Source of the DNA: Dromiciops gliroides
Lineage: Eukaryota > Chordata > Mammalia > Microbiotheria > Microbiotheriidae
Length of the DNA: 64,000 nucleotides
Direction of reading: 5' to 3'
Assembly (NCBI RefSeq): GCF_019393635.1
Contig: NC_057862.1
Coordinates: 91,144,159-91,208,158 of the forward strand
The position numbers and the translations under genes are program-made. This document shows positions 43,560 through 55,856 of the stretch, one piece after another; the first letter of the stretch is position 1; each line of letters begins with the position of its first letter. Under the pieces are notes generated by a model. The model was given only the letters and a program-made list of their open reading frames with translations. It did no database searches and was not told the origin of the DNA.

Positions 43560-44290
43560 TCCAAACCAATGTTCTAACCTATCAAGATCTTCATCACAGT
43601 GTTATAGCTACTTCTCTTAATTTTGTGCCATTTGAAATTTTAACAAACATGTAACCCTTTAACCAAGTTCCTGTTAAAATACTAAAAAGCACAGGGCCAG
43701 GCACAGATTACTGCTGGGGCACTCAGACCGAAAATTGCCAAGATAACAAACCCACTAATCTTTAGCTGTAATCGTTCACCCAAACTTGAATCCATCTAAC
43801 TGGATTACTGTCTTAACCCATACCTTTCCATCTTTTCTATGAGAATAGTAAGAGAGTCTCTGTCAAAAACTATGCTAAAATCTAGGTAAGCTATATCTAC
43901 AGTATTCCCCAGATCTAGTAACTATGAAAAGAAGAAAATGAAGTCAATTTGCTCTGACCAATTCTTGAGGCTCTTTGTGACCCACCTGTTTGAGATGTTC
44001 ACTAACCATCCACATTCTATAATTGTGCCTGGAATTGAAGTCAGGCGTGACGGCCTTGATTGCCTGCATTCCTGCACTGCACATTCCAATCTCATTTCTT
44101 TTTTGAAAATTGTGACATTTGCTTTTCAGTTTTGTTCTATTTCCCCTGTACCATAAGATCTTTCAAAGATTATGAACAATCTCATCTACCTATTCTTTCA
44201 ATAGCCAAGGATATAATTCAGCTAAACTAGGTGATTTCTTAGTATCTCAGGTAGCAAACACTATAATAGCCAGGAGGCATACGATGGTAT
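43560..44290 (+). repeat. CR1/L3 LINE remnant
   Basis: Text in the order 'cagggccaggcacagatta', 'ctggggcactcagac', 'aaaatctaggtaagctatat', 'ctacagtattccccagatct', 'ttttttgaaaattgtgacat' fits the CR1/L3 reverse transcriptase 3' region in vertebrates. A short L2-like piece (43490-43560) precedes it. Confidence 0.7.
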
Positions 44291-44869
44291 CTAACTGACT
44301 AGGATTACAGGATTTTAAAGCTAGAAAGGATCTTAACTAAGGGTCACCTTGACCAATTCCCTCACTTTATATATGAAGAAATTAAATTTCAAAGTTAAAT
44401 AACAACTCATTCAAGGATCTCAACCTCCCCTAGGTCTTCTTATTCCAGATTCTAAGTGCTTTCTACTGGGTCAGGCTGCCTTAGCATATGAATTTAAAGT
44501 TGAAAGTGACCTTAGAGACATAATTAATTACATGATCTCAGAGAAACCACTTATCTCAGTCCTCTGGACCTCAAGAACTCTTCATCTGTAAAATAATGGG
44601 TTCCAACAATTTATGACACCTGTGCCACCCATCTTGCTCCACCACCACCCCCAACCTCCCCAGTAGAACCAGTGAATTTTGATTTGGAAGGGATGTCAGT
44701 GGCCACCTAGTCCAACCCATACCTGAATAAAAATTATCTCCACACTATATCTAATGAGCAAAGCTTGGCATATCTTTCTTGTGACGGACACTTTTTTCAG
44801 TTACTCGAATAGTCTGCCTTTGCCAAAATTGGGGGATTTAAAGGCATGTTTTTGTTGTTGTTGTTGTTT

Positions 44870-45006
44870 TGTTTTTTTGCAGGTCAATGAGGGTTAAGTG
44901 ACTTGCCCAGGGTCACACAGCTAGTAAGTGTCTGAGGCTGGATTTGAACTCAGGTTCTCCTGAATCCAGGGCCAGTGCTTTATCCACTGCACCACCTAGC
45001 TGCCCC
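44870..45006 (-). mobile_element. tRNA-derived SINE with target-site duplication
   Basis: Minus-strand SINE flanked by 'aaaggcatgtttt' on both sides. Confidence 0.92.
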
Positions 45007-45087
45007 CTAAAGGCATGTTTTAAAGAAAGATCCAATTAACCTTCTAATCCAGTTCAGCTATAGTATCAGTGTTCGTTGGTTGTTGTT

Positions 45088-45160
45088 TTTTTTGCGGGGC
45101 AATGGGGGTTAAGTGACTTGCCCAGGGTCACACAGCTAGTAAGTGTCAAGTGTCTGAGGC
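45088..45160 (-). mobile_element. 5'-truncated SINE
   Basis: Only the 3' half of the SINE is present, on the minus strand, ending at 'gtgtctgaggc'. It lies 80 bases from the preceding copy. Confidence 0.85.
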
Positions 45161-45539
45161 GTTGTGTTTTTTTAAGTGGACATCACAGGGAGACATAAAG
45201 AAGACCAACATGATGCACTCTAGTAAATAAATACATTCATTTGCATTTAGCACAGGGAAATATTACAGCTTCCAACCATCGATGTGAACAATATAGATTG
45301 CACCTTGGAAATTAAATTCTAGAAATGATTTCTTCATCCTGGAAACAGTTTCAGTTACAATTCACCAAAAATTTACATCAGATAAGAAAAACACACTAAG
45401 CCCTAGCATGCAAAAATTAGGTGTTGCTGTACTATGTGATGCTGTCTTGACAATAGGGACTAGCTGGAAACAGAAAGTACCCTTTCCCATCATTATAATT
45501 TTCTTTTCTTTTCTTTTTTAATTAAAAAAAAATTTTTGG

Positions 45540-45736
45540 CGGGGGGGGGGGGGGGCAGCTAGGTGGTATAGTGGATAAAGCACCAGCCCTGGATTCAGGG
45601 CAATGAGGGTTAAGTGACTTGCCCAGGGCCACCACACAGCTAGTGTCAAGTGTCTGAGGACAGTTTTGAACTCAGGTCCTCCTGAATCCAGGGCCACTGC
45701 TTTATCCACAGCTAGGCACCACCTAGCTGCCCCCAC
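45540..45736. repeat. Head-to-head SINE foldback with a G-run
   Basis: A 15-G run (45541-45555) leads into the first 45 bases of a plus-strand SINE. At 'ggattcagg' it switches directly to a complete minus-strand SINE (45597-45736). The arms 45552-45597 and 45685-45735 are near-complementary and can form a hairpin. Confidence 0.8.
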
Positions 45737-46269
45737 CATTATAATCTTCAACATGAAAAGACTTTCGGAGGCCTTCAACTCTATTAGGGAATGTCCACCT
45801 ACCCCACCCCACCCCCATCAATTAAGGTCTGCACCATTTAATTTGGAATGTAAGAGTCTCCATAATCTGAATCAATACACTTCTCTAGTTTCATCTCATA
45901 CTAGAACATTAATTTGGAGTCAAGTCTCTAAGTTCAAGTCCCATCTCTAATGATGGGCGAGTCACTTAAAGTAAACCTCAGTCTTCAAGAGGCCAATAAT
46001 ACTTGTAGACAATTCATATAAAGTGCTTTATAAACCTTAAAGTGCTATATAAACATGAGTTATTATAATTTAATTTTTGCTTCATTTAAACTATACTATT
46101 CATTACCCCTGAACACATTATGTCTGCATCTTTGTTCCTGCTGTTTTTTCTGCAAAGAATGCTTCCCTTTTATTTCTGTCTGTTTGCATCCTACTTATCT
46201 TTTATCCTACCAACTCATATACTACCACCTTTGTGGAGCCTACCCTGATGATTAGAAATAGCATATGCA

Positions 46270-46418
46270 AGGGCAGCTAGGTGGCGCAGTGGATAGAGCA
46301 CCGGCCCTGGAGTCAGGAGTACCTGAGTTCAAATCCGGCCTCAGACACTTGACACTTACTAGCTGTGTGACCCTGGGCAAGTCACTTAACCCCAATTGCC
46401 TCAATAAAAAAAAAAAAG
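46270..46418 (+). mobile_element. tRNA-derived SINE, near-consensus, with target-site duplication
   Basis: Plus-strand SINE close to the window consensus, flanked by 'agcatatgc' on both sides. Confidence 0.95.
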
Positions 46419-46904
46419 CATATGCTTAGAAAAAGAGTGTTAAATGAAGGATAGGTGTTTGAATCTTGCCTCTGCTCCGTACTGCCTACATAACCTGGCA
46501 TAAGTCACTTCCTAGCTTTAGGGAGCTGTATCCTTCACATCCCTTCTAGTTCTGAAACCTATGATGACAAATCAATGTTATAGCATATGCTTTCATTATA
46601 TGCCAATCTGTATTACATTTTGTCTATGTAGATCCTTTATGAAGAAAACAAGGGGGTTGATTAGAAGTCTCTTATCACTTTGATGAGTCTACCAGTTTTT
46701 GTTTGGAACCTTGGGTACTTTATACCCCTTCCCATAGAGGCCACTGGTATCTGTTAGGAGAGCAAAAGTCACAAAAGTGACCTTTTCCTCAATCGCATCC
46801 TTCTTGATTTTCCCATGGCTTTTGACATTGGTAACCACCCCCTTGCCTCCTGGATACTCTCCTTCATGACAGTGCTCTCTTGGTTCTCTTTCTATCCACT
46901 GGAT

Positions 46905-47145
46905 AGACCTGTCTCTTAGAATCTATAGTTCAATTCAAATGCTACTTCCTATACAAGGCCTATCTCAATCTCTCCAGTTATTAGTACCCCACAACCCCAA
47001 TTACTTTGTATTTATTTATCTGGATAAATATTGTTTCTGTGCCAGACCTCCAATGGAGGGCTATTTTTTTTTTTTGGTCTTTGAAGCTATAGTGCCTGGC
47101 ACATAGCAGGTGCTAACACATTCTTGCTGACTCAGTTATCACTAA
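46905..47145 (+). repeat. L2-type LINE 3' end
   Basis: 'ttcaattcaaatgctacttc', 'gtgcctggcacatagcaggt' and neighbours follow L2 3' order. Confidence 0.65.
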
Positions 47146-47979
47146 GAGATCCTCTCTGTGTCACTATCTGTCAGAAGTTACCACTACCACCATGAATTTC
47201 TCTCTCCTCAATTGGTTTCAGTTTTTTTTTTTTAACCATTTTCTTGATCAAAGGTGGCACGTTTTAAGGGAAAGGATATGAGGTTTTTAGTCTGAGAAGG
47301 AAAATTCTAGTCCTACCTCTGCCACCAACTAGCTATGTGACCTTGGGCAAGTCACTTTAAAAATGGTAACAAGGGGCATTCATACTGTGCACTGATCAAG
47401 AGTAGAAAATTTTCACTCAAATCCTTGTACTCTCAAATAAATGTTGGAAACTTATACGGTGTTATTAATTAAAATGACACTAATGATGCATTATCACTTG
47501 CTTTCCTGTTGTACTTCAGGGACCATGGTGCCTTTCCATCTGACTTGGAGTGGAAACCTGTATGTTTTGTCTCTCCCAATGAAAAGATGAGCTCTTTGAG
47601 AAGCAGGTCAGACAGCCGTCAGACAGCTACCCCCAGATCCTCTATTTAAGGAAGAGGCCCAGAGCATATATTCCATCATCTCACAAGCCTGTAAGACTTC
47701 TTCATGTCCTTCATTTGGGAACCCCTCAACTGCACAGCTTCTTTTTATATGTTGTTTTTCCCCTTTAGAAGGTGGGCTTAAGGGCAGGCGCTGGCTTTTG
47801 TTGTTGTTTTTAACGTCTAACATTTAATACAGTTGCTGATTAATAATAATAAATGTTTACTGACTGACTGAGAGCAAGGGGCTATCTTCTTTACTTGTAC
47901 CCCCAGCACTTAGTACATGGTCTTGCACATAATAATAAAAAAAGTTTTTTCATTCATTCATTCATTCATTTATTCATAG
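47146..47979. other. Unassigned DNA with a (ATTC)n run
   Basis: A short CATT repeat lies at 47951-47975. No other feature is recognisable. The open frame at 47608-47823 (minus) has no signature. Confidence 0.4.
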
Positions 47980-48240
47980 CCCTTTACAAACACTGTCATT
48001 TGATCTTCATAATAACTCTGTGAGATATTGTTGCTCCCATTTTTCAGATGAAAAAATTTGAGGCTCAGGGAAGTAAAATGATTTGTCCATGATGAGCATG
48101 TCAAGGACTTTTGTGGGAAGGCCTGTTATGAAAGCTTATATGGTTACACAACTAGTACGCATCAGAGGCAGTATCTGAATGTAAGTCTCGCTTGATTCCA
48201 TGTCTAGTGTTCTTTCCACTAGATCATACTGGATCTGTGG
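47980..48240 (+). repeat. MIR-type core-SINE
   Basis: 'tagccctttacaaacactgt', 'tgatcttcataataactctg' and 'cccatttttcagatgaaaaa' are in MIR order. A break near 48100 holds about 40 extra bases. Confidence 0.7.
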
Positions 48241-48697
48241 GTCTCCATTTCCTAACTTTAACCCAATTCTATTGCAATATCTTTAATGTCATCTTATGGT
48301 TCTAATATTCTATAATATAGGTTTTGCAGAATGAAGCACGGTGTCTTATTTGGTAGAGAAGGCAACTGCACAAATTGGAAATGGAATGTCAGAAATGGAA
48401 AGGACGTTAGAGATCATCTATCTAGTTCTAAACCTCAACCTACAGATGAGGAGGAAAGTGACTTTGCTTAAGTTAGAGACAGCGGCAGAGCTTCAATGAG
48501 TATTCAACATATACCATTTGCAAAGTACTATAGATACAAAATTGAAAAACAAAATATAAAATAATAGACATCTTCATAGACCTTATAAATGAAAAACGTG
48601 AATTATTTTACTAACTCAAGCTTTATTTTCATCATTAATGAGTCTAACTTGATCCACACTATAATTATAGAGTACAGATGTTCAAAACCCAAATATC

Positions 48698-48845
48698 GGG
48701 GCAGCTAGATGACGCAGTGGATAGAGCACTGGCCCTGGATTCAGGAGGACCTGAGTTCAAATCCGGCCTCAGACACTTGACACTTACTAGCTGTGTGAAC
48801 CTGGGCAAGTCACTTAACCCTCATTGCCCCACCAAAAAAACCCCC
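48698..48845 (+). mobile_element. tRNA-derived SINE
   Basis: Plus-strand SINE ending in a C/A-rich tail ('aaaaaaacccccaaaacccc'). Confidence 0.92.
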
Positions 48846-49233
48846 AAAACCCCCCAAACATCACAATTAAGTGTTACATGGAGTATAACATTTACATTCA
48901 ATGGAAAAGGTTAAAAGCAGCTTGTTACTATGTGTTTCCAAATGAAGTTAGAAACCGAATAGAATTTTCAAGTAGATTTATAGTTATTGGTTCAGTTTTT
49001 AAATAACAATATAAAAAAAGAATTCTTAAATCTTCCAATTGGCTATTAGGTACTTCAGATTAAAGTAAATATCTTGCTGTTTGAAGGCAAGGCAAAACTT
49101 TCCAGGTCTTAATTGAAGAGGAAATGCCCAAAGCCAAAGTAAGAACTGTGATCAACAAAGAACTGAATTAACCTTGCTTCTAATTACCTCTGAATTGTGA
49201 GAATTGGAGCACTACCCCAGCTAAGAAAGACAT

Positions 49234-49607
49234 TGTGGGAACCAGGGCAGCTCTGCCCTGAGGAGAAAGCATGTGATTTAGCATCCAGAAGGTCAGATTG
49301 GCGTCAGGAAGTTACCGCCTGTTAGTTATGTCAATCAGTGCTACCATCCAATTAGCTTGGAGCTGTGTGTGAGGACTGCTCGGCTTCCAGTGTCAGAGGG
49401 GGCTTCTGGGAGAAGCCACTGAGAAGCAGGTCTTTTTCGTTTCCAGACTTTGACTGCTGGAGCAGGCAGGATAGAGAGAGCAGGCAAATCTCATTCTTTA
49501 TCCACGTGTTTCTTTTTACTAACCCCTAATATACTTTAACAAATACTTAATGTCCAAAGATTGGTGCTATACGTTTCTAATTTAAGGTGGCCACTCATTG
49601 GATTTTA
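49234..49607 (+). mobile_element. Probable solo LTR with 5-bp duplication
   Basis: Begins TGTGGGAACC and is flanked by GACAT at 49229-49233 and 49608-49612. Its composition and the 'ctaatatactttaacaaata' tract before the end resemble an ERVL-type LTR. The terminal TA in place of CA is unusual. Confidence 0.5.
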
Positions 49608-49701
49608 GACATCACAGCTAGAATTTTAGACCTTACAGAATCTACTCCTAATCATCTGGGAAGAATTTCAGTTTGAGAAGCAGAGAGACTAGACTTCAGA
49701 T

Positions 49702-50347
49702 TGTTAATATGAATATATGGATCACCTGGATTTGATGGAGGTACTTTATTATCCAAGAGGAGTTTTATGAAACCCTGGATTAATAGGAGCAAAATGTCCT
49801 TCAACTGAACTCCAAACCTGAACCCAGAGAGGTAGCAGATAAAAGACCCAACCTAATGACTTCTTTTCCCTCAGGATAGTAAGTCCCTATCTTATGGTAA
49901 CATCTGAGCTTCTTCATCCTTGCCAAACTCTTTTTTGGAATCCTGTAGTCTTATCATGATGCTTCTGTATTTCCTCCATTCTTGTTATAACTGAAATTGT
50001 TAAACTGCTTTTTGCTTCTGGGTTGATTTCTGTATCATACTATTGAAACTGACAACACCCTGTAATCAGTGGATTAAAACCATATATGCCCTCAGAAATG
50101 GGGAGTCCCCCGAGCTTCTCTCTTAGGAGGGAAGTCTCAACATGATCATGTTGTGTTATCTTTCTTCTTGGGACAAAAATATTAAATTAATATTATGTTT
50201 TTCTGTCTATCTCTGATCTGTTTCATAGGACAGGTATCATGTTCTCTGATCTGGTTCATTTGTAGGAGATAGTATAAGATATTATAATTTCTCTGATTTG
50301 TTTGTAAGAGACAGGCAGATACAAAAACCGTATTTTAATATTTGACA
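49702..50347 (+). mobile_element. Solo LTR, family C copy 2, with 4-bp duplication
   Basis: TGTTAATATG...ATATTTGACA, flanked by AGAT on both sides (49698-49701 and 50348-50351). It aligns with 10376-11041. Confidence 0.88.
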
Positions 50348-50397
50348 AGATCAAGTAGGAGCAATGACTGGCTTGGTCTCCCTATATCAAAACGTTA

Positions 50398-50575
50398 GGG
50401 GGCAACTAGATGGCGCAGTGGATAAAACACCAGCCCTGGATTCAGGAGTACCTGAGTTCAAATCCGACCTCAGACACTTAGCACTTACTAGCTGTGTGAC
50501 CCTGGGCAAGTCACTTAATCCCAATTGCCTCACAAAAAACAAAACAAAAAACAAAAACAAACAAACAAAAAAACC
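50398..50575 (+). mobile_element. tRNA-derived SINE
   Basis: Plus-strand SINE beginning GGGGCAACTAGATGGCGC, with a long CAAA-type tail. Confidence 0.92.
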
Positions 50576-51290
50576 CCTTAGATTTGCAGTAAGAAAGGGT
50601 CAAGGGGACCAGTAAAATTACACTGCCTTTCCTTTATAACCATCCTAGTCTTCACCTGCGCCAACTAGCTGCTCATCTTTTTATTTGGCAATTAATATGT
50701 TAAAAAGTTATTTTATACATCTTTTGATCTTTATGATAACCATCAGAAACTGAAGTATGGTAGAGAAACTCTGGAGGCTAACTAGTGGAAGAACCTCAGG
50801 GATCCTAACATATACAGAGAAAGGAGCTAAAACTCCCTCTACTGGTATACAGTTACAATTTTCTAAGGACACTGAAAATGGTTTAGGTTTTTCATATCAT
50901 CAACTTCAAATTTTCATGTTAATCTAACTACATTTTAGGGAAGAGAATATCCTGAAGTTGCCAATAATCTGCAATAACTAAGACCTATTAAAAAGAATGA
51001 AAAATAGCATCTTACAGAACCACACATAAGGTACAATAAACAGCCATATAACTCCACTCAGGTGGGTTTCTTTTTTTTTTTTACTAGAAATTACAACATA
51101 CACATACACACATAGCCCAGCATATTCTAGGTTGTTTTTTTTTTAAGCAAAAAATGTTTCTACTTACTAATATCTGATTTATTATTCTGGGGGAAGGGGA
51201 GCGGCTCCCACTTCCACAAGCGGAAATGTTTTGTGGGGGGAAAAATCTGTAAGGTTACGTCTTGTGGCCACTTATGGGATAGCAATCAAT
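50576..51290. other. Unassigned intergenic DNA
   Basis: AT-rich, with two T-runs near 51070 and 51140. No repeat family or coding signal is recognised. Confidence 0.4.
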
Positions 51291-51490
51291 AGTTGACATT
51301 TATGTAACATTTTGCATACACTAATCATACTTCATTCTTACAACAACTTTATGACTTAGATAGTGAAGCTAAACATACCCATTTTATAGATAAAGAAAAT
51401 TAGGCTTAGAGGTTTAACAATTGTGAAAAGTTAAATTGCCAGGAGGTGCAGGATTAAGATTCAAACCCAGGTCTCCTAACACCACTTAGG
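51291..51490 (+). repeat. MIR-type core-SINE
   Basis: 'cattctt.caacaactttatg', 'cccattttatagataaagaa' and 'ttcaaacccaggtctcctaa' are in MIR order. Confidence 0.7.
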
Positions 51491-51777
51491 TTCCTACCCT
51501 TAATTAATTTACATAAACAAGTTAAATAATAATGCAAAAGACAAAGCTTTCCAAAACAAGTCACAAAGTAGTCAATCCCAAAGACTATTGAATATCATTT
51601 CTCCCTCTAAACCAATTAAATTTACATTCTAAAAAGGAACCTTTTGGGCATAAGATAATGGCCTATTTTGAATGAATAAAAAAATATAAGAACTTACTAT
51701 GAACCAAACAGAGTGCTAAGCCCAGAGATACAAAAATAGAAGTCAATTCTTGACCTCAGGGAACTTACATGTTTGTT

Positions 51778-51916
51778 TGGTTTTCAGGGCAGTGAGAGTT
51801 AAGTGACTTGCCCAGGGTCACACAGCTAGTATCAAGTGTCTGATGCTGGATTTGAACTCAGGTCCTCCTGAATCCAAGGCCAGTGCTTTATACATTGCAC
51901 CACCTTAGCTGCCTCC
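51778..51916 (-). mobile_element. tRNA-derived SINE with target-site duplication
   Basis: Minus-strand SINE flanked by 'cagggaacttacatgtt' on both sides. Confidence 0.92.
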
Positions 51917-52179
51917 AGGGAACTTACATGTTAATAGGGGTGACAGGGGGGGGGGGGGGAATGATGTCCAGGGATGGGTATTTCAGTTTGAAGTCACTGG
52001 GATTGTTATGGGAGTAGATTTGCATACCCTTTCTAGCAGAAGCAATGACATCACTGATTTATGGTTACAAAACAAGAAGTGGGGAGGGACACATGATGGA
52101 AGCAGACATACTGAGAGACCCAAGAGGCACTCATCAATTAGGACAAATTGCTATGCTCACCATGTTTATTTCTCTTTTT

Positions 52180-52330
52180 TTTCATAAACTATTAGAGTTG
52201 GAAGAGATCTAATAATCTCCTCCTTCTACAGAGGGGGAAACTGAGCCCTAGAGAGATAAAGTGACTTGTCAACAGCCAATAAATGGCAGAGTCAGTACTC
52301 AGATCCACATCTAATTTTCTTTTGTATCTT
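52180..52330 (+). repeat. MIR-type core-SINE piece
   Basis: 'ttagagttggaagagatct' and 'gagggggaaactgagcccta' identify the core. Confidence 0.6.
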
Positions 52331-52424
52331 AGAAGTTATAGACCACACATTTGAGAATTGAATGGTTCTCACAAACCATCAATTTTTCTGAATTATAAGA
52401 TGATAACTTCAGATACTAGTTTCC

Positions 52425-52563
52425 TTTTTTTTTTTTTGGTGAGGCAGTTGGGGTTAAGTGACTTGCCCAGGGTCACACAGTTAGCGTCAAGTGTCTGAGG
52501 CCAGATTTGAACTCAGTTCCTCCAGGGCCGGTGCTCTATCCACTGGGCCACCTAGCTGCCCCC
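52425..52563 (-). mobile_element. tRNA-derived SINE with target-site duplication
   Basis: Minus-strand SINE with small internal deletions, flanked by 'agatactagtttc' and 'agacactagtttc'. Confidence 0.92.
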
Positions 52564-52739
52564 AGACACTAGTTTCTGACAAAAATATAGAGGTTGAGGT
52601 ACAATAGGTCATTTTTCCATAATGCTGTTCCCTATTATATTCTGATATGTGTAGTTTGTTTTGCCTTAAATGTAGACTTATTTCAGTCACTTAAATTGCA
52701 TGAATTGTTAAATGCTTAAGGGCTAATTTTCTTATTTCT

Positions 52740-52940
52740 CAGTTCAATATACTTTGTATTGTGAAAAGAGCCTTAGCCTGGGAGACAGAAGATCTCAAGT
52801 TTGAAATGAGGTTCTGCTCCCTGGTACCTGTGTTACCTGGGCCAATCTTAACCTCTCTGCTACTTAGTTTCCACCTCTGTAAAATGAGGGGGGTTGGACT
52901 AGATGAAATTCCTGCTCTAGACCTATGATCTTATTCATAC
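52740..52940 (+). repeat. MIR/THER-type core-SINE
   Basis: 'cacctctgtaaaatgagggg' and 'ggactagatgaaattcctgc' are the conserved 3' blocks. Confidence 0.65.
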
Positions 52941-53289
52941 CATGTTAAAAAAGATGATCTCTCAGTCTCTTCTATTTCTAACTCCCACCATCCAATGAAT
53001 TGCCATAGAGATCTTTAAGCTGGTACTGCTACAAGTCAGTTATAAGCCCCAAACTGCTTAGAGTGATTAGGAATCTGAAAAGTTCCTACAAAGTAGACAG
53101 TATGGCAGACACCAAGGAAAAACACATTTTCTAAAGGGTGGGGTAACCAATTTGATCTTGGACTAGTGCCTTCCAATGGCTCACAACAATCTGTCCTTAG
53201 TGTTTGTTATATGCAGGGACAATCTAGAGCTGTGTGTACTTTCACAAGTTAGTGACTTAGAAGAATAGATGGCTCCCTACTACCCACCA

Positions 53290-53500
53290 AATACAATCGC
53301 TCCAGCTATTCTCTCACACCTGAAATGCTGTCCTTCCTCTCTTCTTGCTAAAATTCCTACCTATCCTCACAGCCCAACTGAAATGGAACCTTCTCCAAGA
53401 AGTCTTCTTTGATAAAACCACTTGTTCTTGACCTTTCCCCCTAGGTCTTCACATAGCATTCTGTTCTTCCCTTTCTTATGCTGTTAGCATGTATTTTAGT
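53290..53500 (+). repeat. L2-type LINE 3' piece
   Basis: 'aatggaaccttctccaagaa' and 'gtcttctttgataaaaccac' fit the L2 3' end. The following 53501-54040 is unassigned. Confidence 0.55.
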
Positions 53501-54040
53501 TATTTGTAGAAAGAATATTGATGATCATCTTCACTTAAGTTCTCATGATATGAAGGCAAAAAAGATTTCCCAAAGCCATGCCAAACTCTGGCAGGTCCTA
53601 CCAAGCTGAAAAGATTCTGAATACAGGTGATGAACTTTAACTGTCACCCAAAGACCTACCTAGCTGAGTTTGGAGAGACTCATCAACAGGTTGGCCACAG
53701 GGTAGGTTTTGTTTGGTTTTTTGCCCCTATCAGCTCTTGAAGACCACCTACTAAATCACTAAGGGGTTGTGAGCCAAATTGGTGAAATGATTATCTATAC
53801 CAACAAAAATCACAGCTTCTGCCTTGTTCCTCCATTAACCTCTAAGTTCTTCAAGAGTAAATATTGCCTTAGCTAAATTTTGTACCACTTACAAAGTGCT
53901 TAATATTTGAATTTGACTCTGAATATCAAAGTCATATTTTGACACATTTAAGTATGCTCAAAGTCAAAATTTAAAATTCTGGGTAATGTAATTATTTTAT
54001 TAATAAGACCATCAGGTTATTAATAAAAAGATGGTCATCG

Positions 54041-54044
<4 letters not shown>

Positions 54045-54089
<45 letters not shown>
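54045..54089. repeat. (CT)n microsatellite
   Basis: About 44 bases of perfect CT alternation. Confidence 0.97.
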
Positions 54090-54093
<4 letters not shown>

Positions 54094-54244
54094 AAAGACA
54101 ATCATGGCGGCTGGGCTCATAGCTTCTATACCCTTGAAACAGTAGGTGATTCATCAAACAGCAATCAAATTTAATTGGTTAACTTAATTTGGAGGTAGAC
54201 TATATTAAAATGAAGGGCTATACCAGACCACCCCCAGCTTTGGG

Positions 54245-54515
54245 CTATCGATTCAAGCATTTATTAAGCACCTCCTGTGTGCCAGGCACTGTGCTAAGCG
54301 CTTTTCAAATATTACTTCATTCGATCCTCACAACAACCCTGTGAGGCAAGTACTATTATTACCCCTATTTAACAGAAGAGGAATCTGAGGCAGAGGTTAA
54401 GTGACTTGGCCAGGGGTCCCACAGCTAGGTAGTATCTGAAGCTGGATTGGAATACAGGTCTTCCTGACCCCATGAGTCCAGGTTTCTATCCACTGCTCAA
54501 GTCTGTAATAGGGGA
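54245..54515 (+). repeat. MIR-type core-SINE, well preserved
   Basis: 'gtgccaggcactgtgctaag', 'cctcacaacaaccctgtgag' and 'gaggttaagtgacttgg' follow each other in MIR order. A THER-type tail ('gggttggactagatggcctc') follows at 54590. Confidence 0.85.
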
Positions 54516-54846
54516 GGGGAGGGAGAGAAGGCAAATTGTCATTGCCTTGAAAAAAAAGTCTAAATAAACTTTAAATAAATGAAATGAAAGGGTTGGACTA
54601 GATGGCCTCAGAGGTCCATCGTCTCCGATCCTGGGTGTCGTTCAAGGCCTTTAAATAAATACCTTTGTTGACTTACCTCAAACTATCCCCCGCAGTTCTC
54701 TCCAGTGGGATCCCTCCAAGCTTTTCTTCAGGCCCTTGTCCTATCTGCCACCTCCGACTAACCTTCTCTTTCTTCCAAGGCTGGGCTCCCCTGCCTCTTC
54801 CCGGCCCCGACAGGATCTCATCTCTGCGCTCTCCAGTTTCTCTTAG

Positions 54847-54884
54847 CTTTTTTTTTTTTTTTTTTGGCGGGGGGGGGGGGGGGG
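54847..54884. repeat. T-run joined to a G-run
   Basis: A run of 17 T's, the bases GGC, then a run of about 16 G's. Such tracts are prone to length error in assemblies. Confidence 0.85.
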
Positions 54885-55328
54885 TTCTCCTTCCTTTCCA
54901 CTTGTCTCTTTCTCTCTCTGACATCACGGTTTTGCGTGTGCTTCATGAACCCTTTTCAGGAGAATCCTCGAAGGCAGGGCCTGGGTGGCGTGTCTCTGTA
55001 CCATAGACCGGGGGGTTGGGGTTGAGGGGAAGCCCTCCAAGAAGTGGGCTCTTAAAAAGTCTCTGATGAATCCTAACTAACGACTCCCTGTCGCTCGATG
55101 TGAAATACATCGATGAAGAATGGAAATCATTCTTCTTCGACAACCAAGAAATCAGAGGACTGAGCTGCAGCCAAGTGAAGTCAAGCCGCTCAACGGCTTT
55201 AGAAACTCCATGGAGATGAGGGGAGGAGAGAGCGGAAACTCCGCCCCAGATGCCGCCTATTGGATGCTCCGCCCTTCCGGGCGCTCCGCCCAAGCCGGCT
55301 CTCAAAAAGCCTGAAGAAATGGCACAGG

Positions 55329-55350
55329 GCATTCTGGGATTTGTAGTTTA
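55329..55350 (-). promoter_or_regulatory. ZNF143/THAP11-type SBS motif 1
   Basis: The minus strand reads ACTACAAATCCCAGAATGC, differing at one base from the SBS consensus ACTACAATTCCCAGAATGC as I recall it. Confidence 0.8.
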
Positions 55351-55514
55351 CTTTCTGAACAGCTCGTCTCCTAAGTTTATTTACCCGCCTTTCCACGTCG
55401 CGTCCTCCAGGGACTCCTACTTCCTGTCGGACGCTTGTCCTGACGTGCGACTACTCTACCCAGAAACCCGTTCTTCAGGTCGCTCCACGGCAATCGCGCG
55501 GGTTAGACACTCAG

Positions 55515-55533
55515 GACTGCAATTCCCACAAGT
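55515..55533 (+). promoter_or_regulatory. SBS-type motif 2, partial
   Basis: ACTGCAATTCCCACAAG keeps the central CAATTCCCA core of the motif. Confidence 0.55.
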
Positions 55534-55568
55534 CCTCGGGAAGAGCGCGTTCCTTTGCTTGTCTCTAG

Positions 55569-55587
55569 GACCACAATTCCCAGAGAT
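55569..55587 (+). promoter_or_regulatory. SBS-type motif 3
   Basis: ACCACAATTCCCAGAGAT keeps most of the motif's left and centre. Confidence 0.65.
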
Positions 55588-55856
55588 CTTAGCTATTCTG
55601 TTGTACCCTTTTCGTCGCTTCCTTCTAGAGTGGGTTTAGCTGGGACTAGCCGGCGAGTCCCGCGGGAACAGTGTACCAGGTGTAACTGAAGTACTGAGTA
55701 CTTAAGCAGCCCGACCTTCTCCCTCTCCTCAGACATCCCTACCTTTGCCCCGGCGCGCCGCCCTCGGCGTCTTAGGTTAAAGCTGCGAGCGGGCGAGCCG
55801 CGCCTGCGCACTGCCCAGCTTCCTGCCTGGCTGGTGGCGGCGGCCATTTTGTCCGT

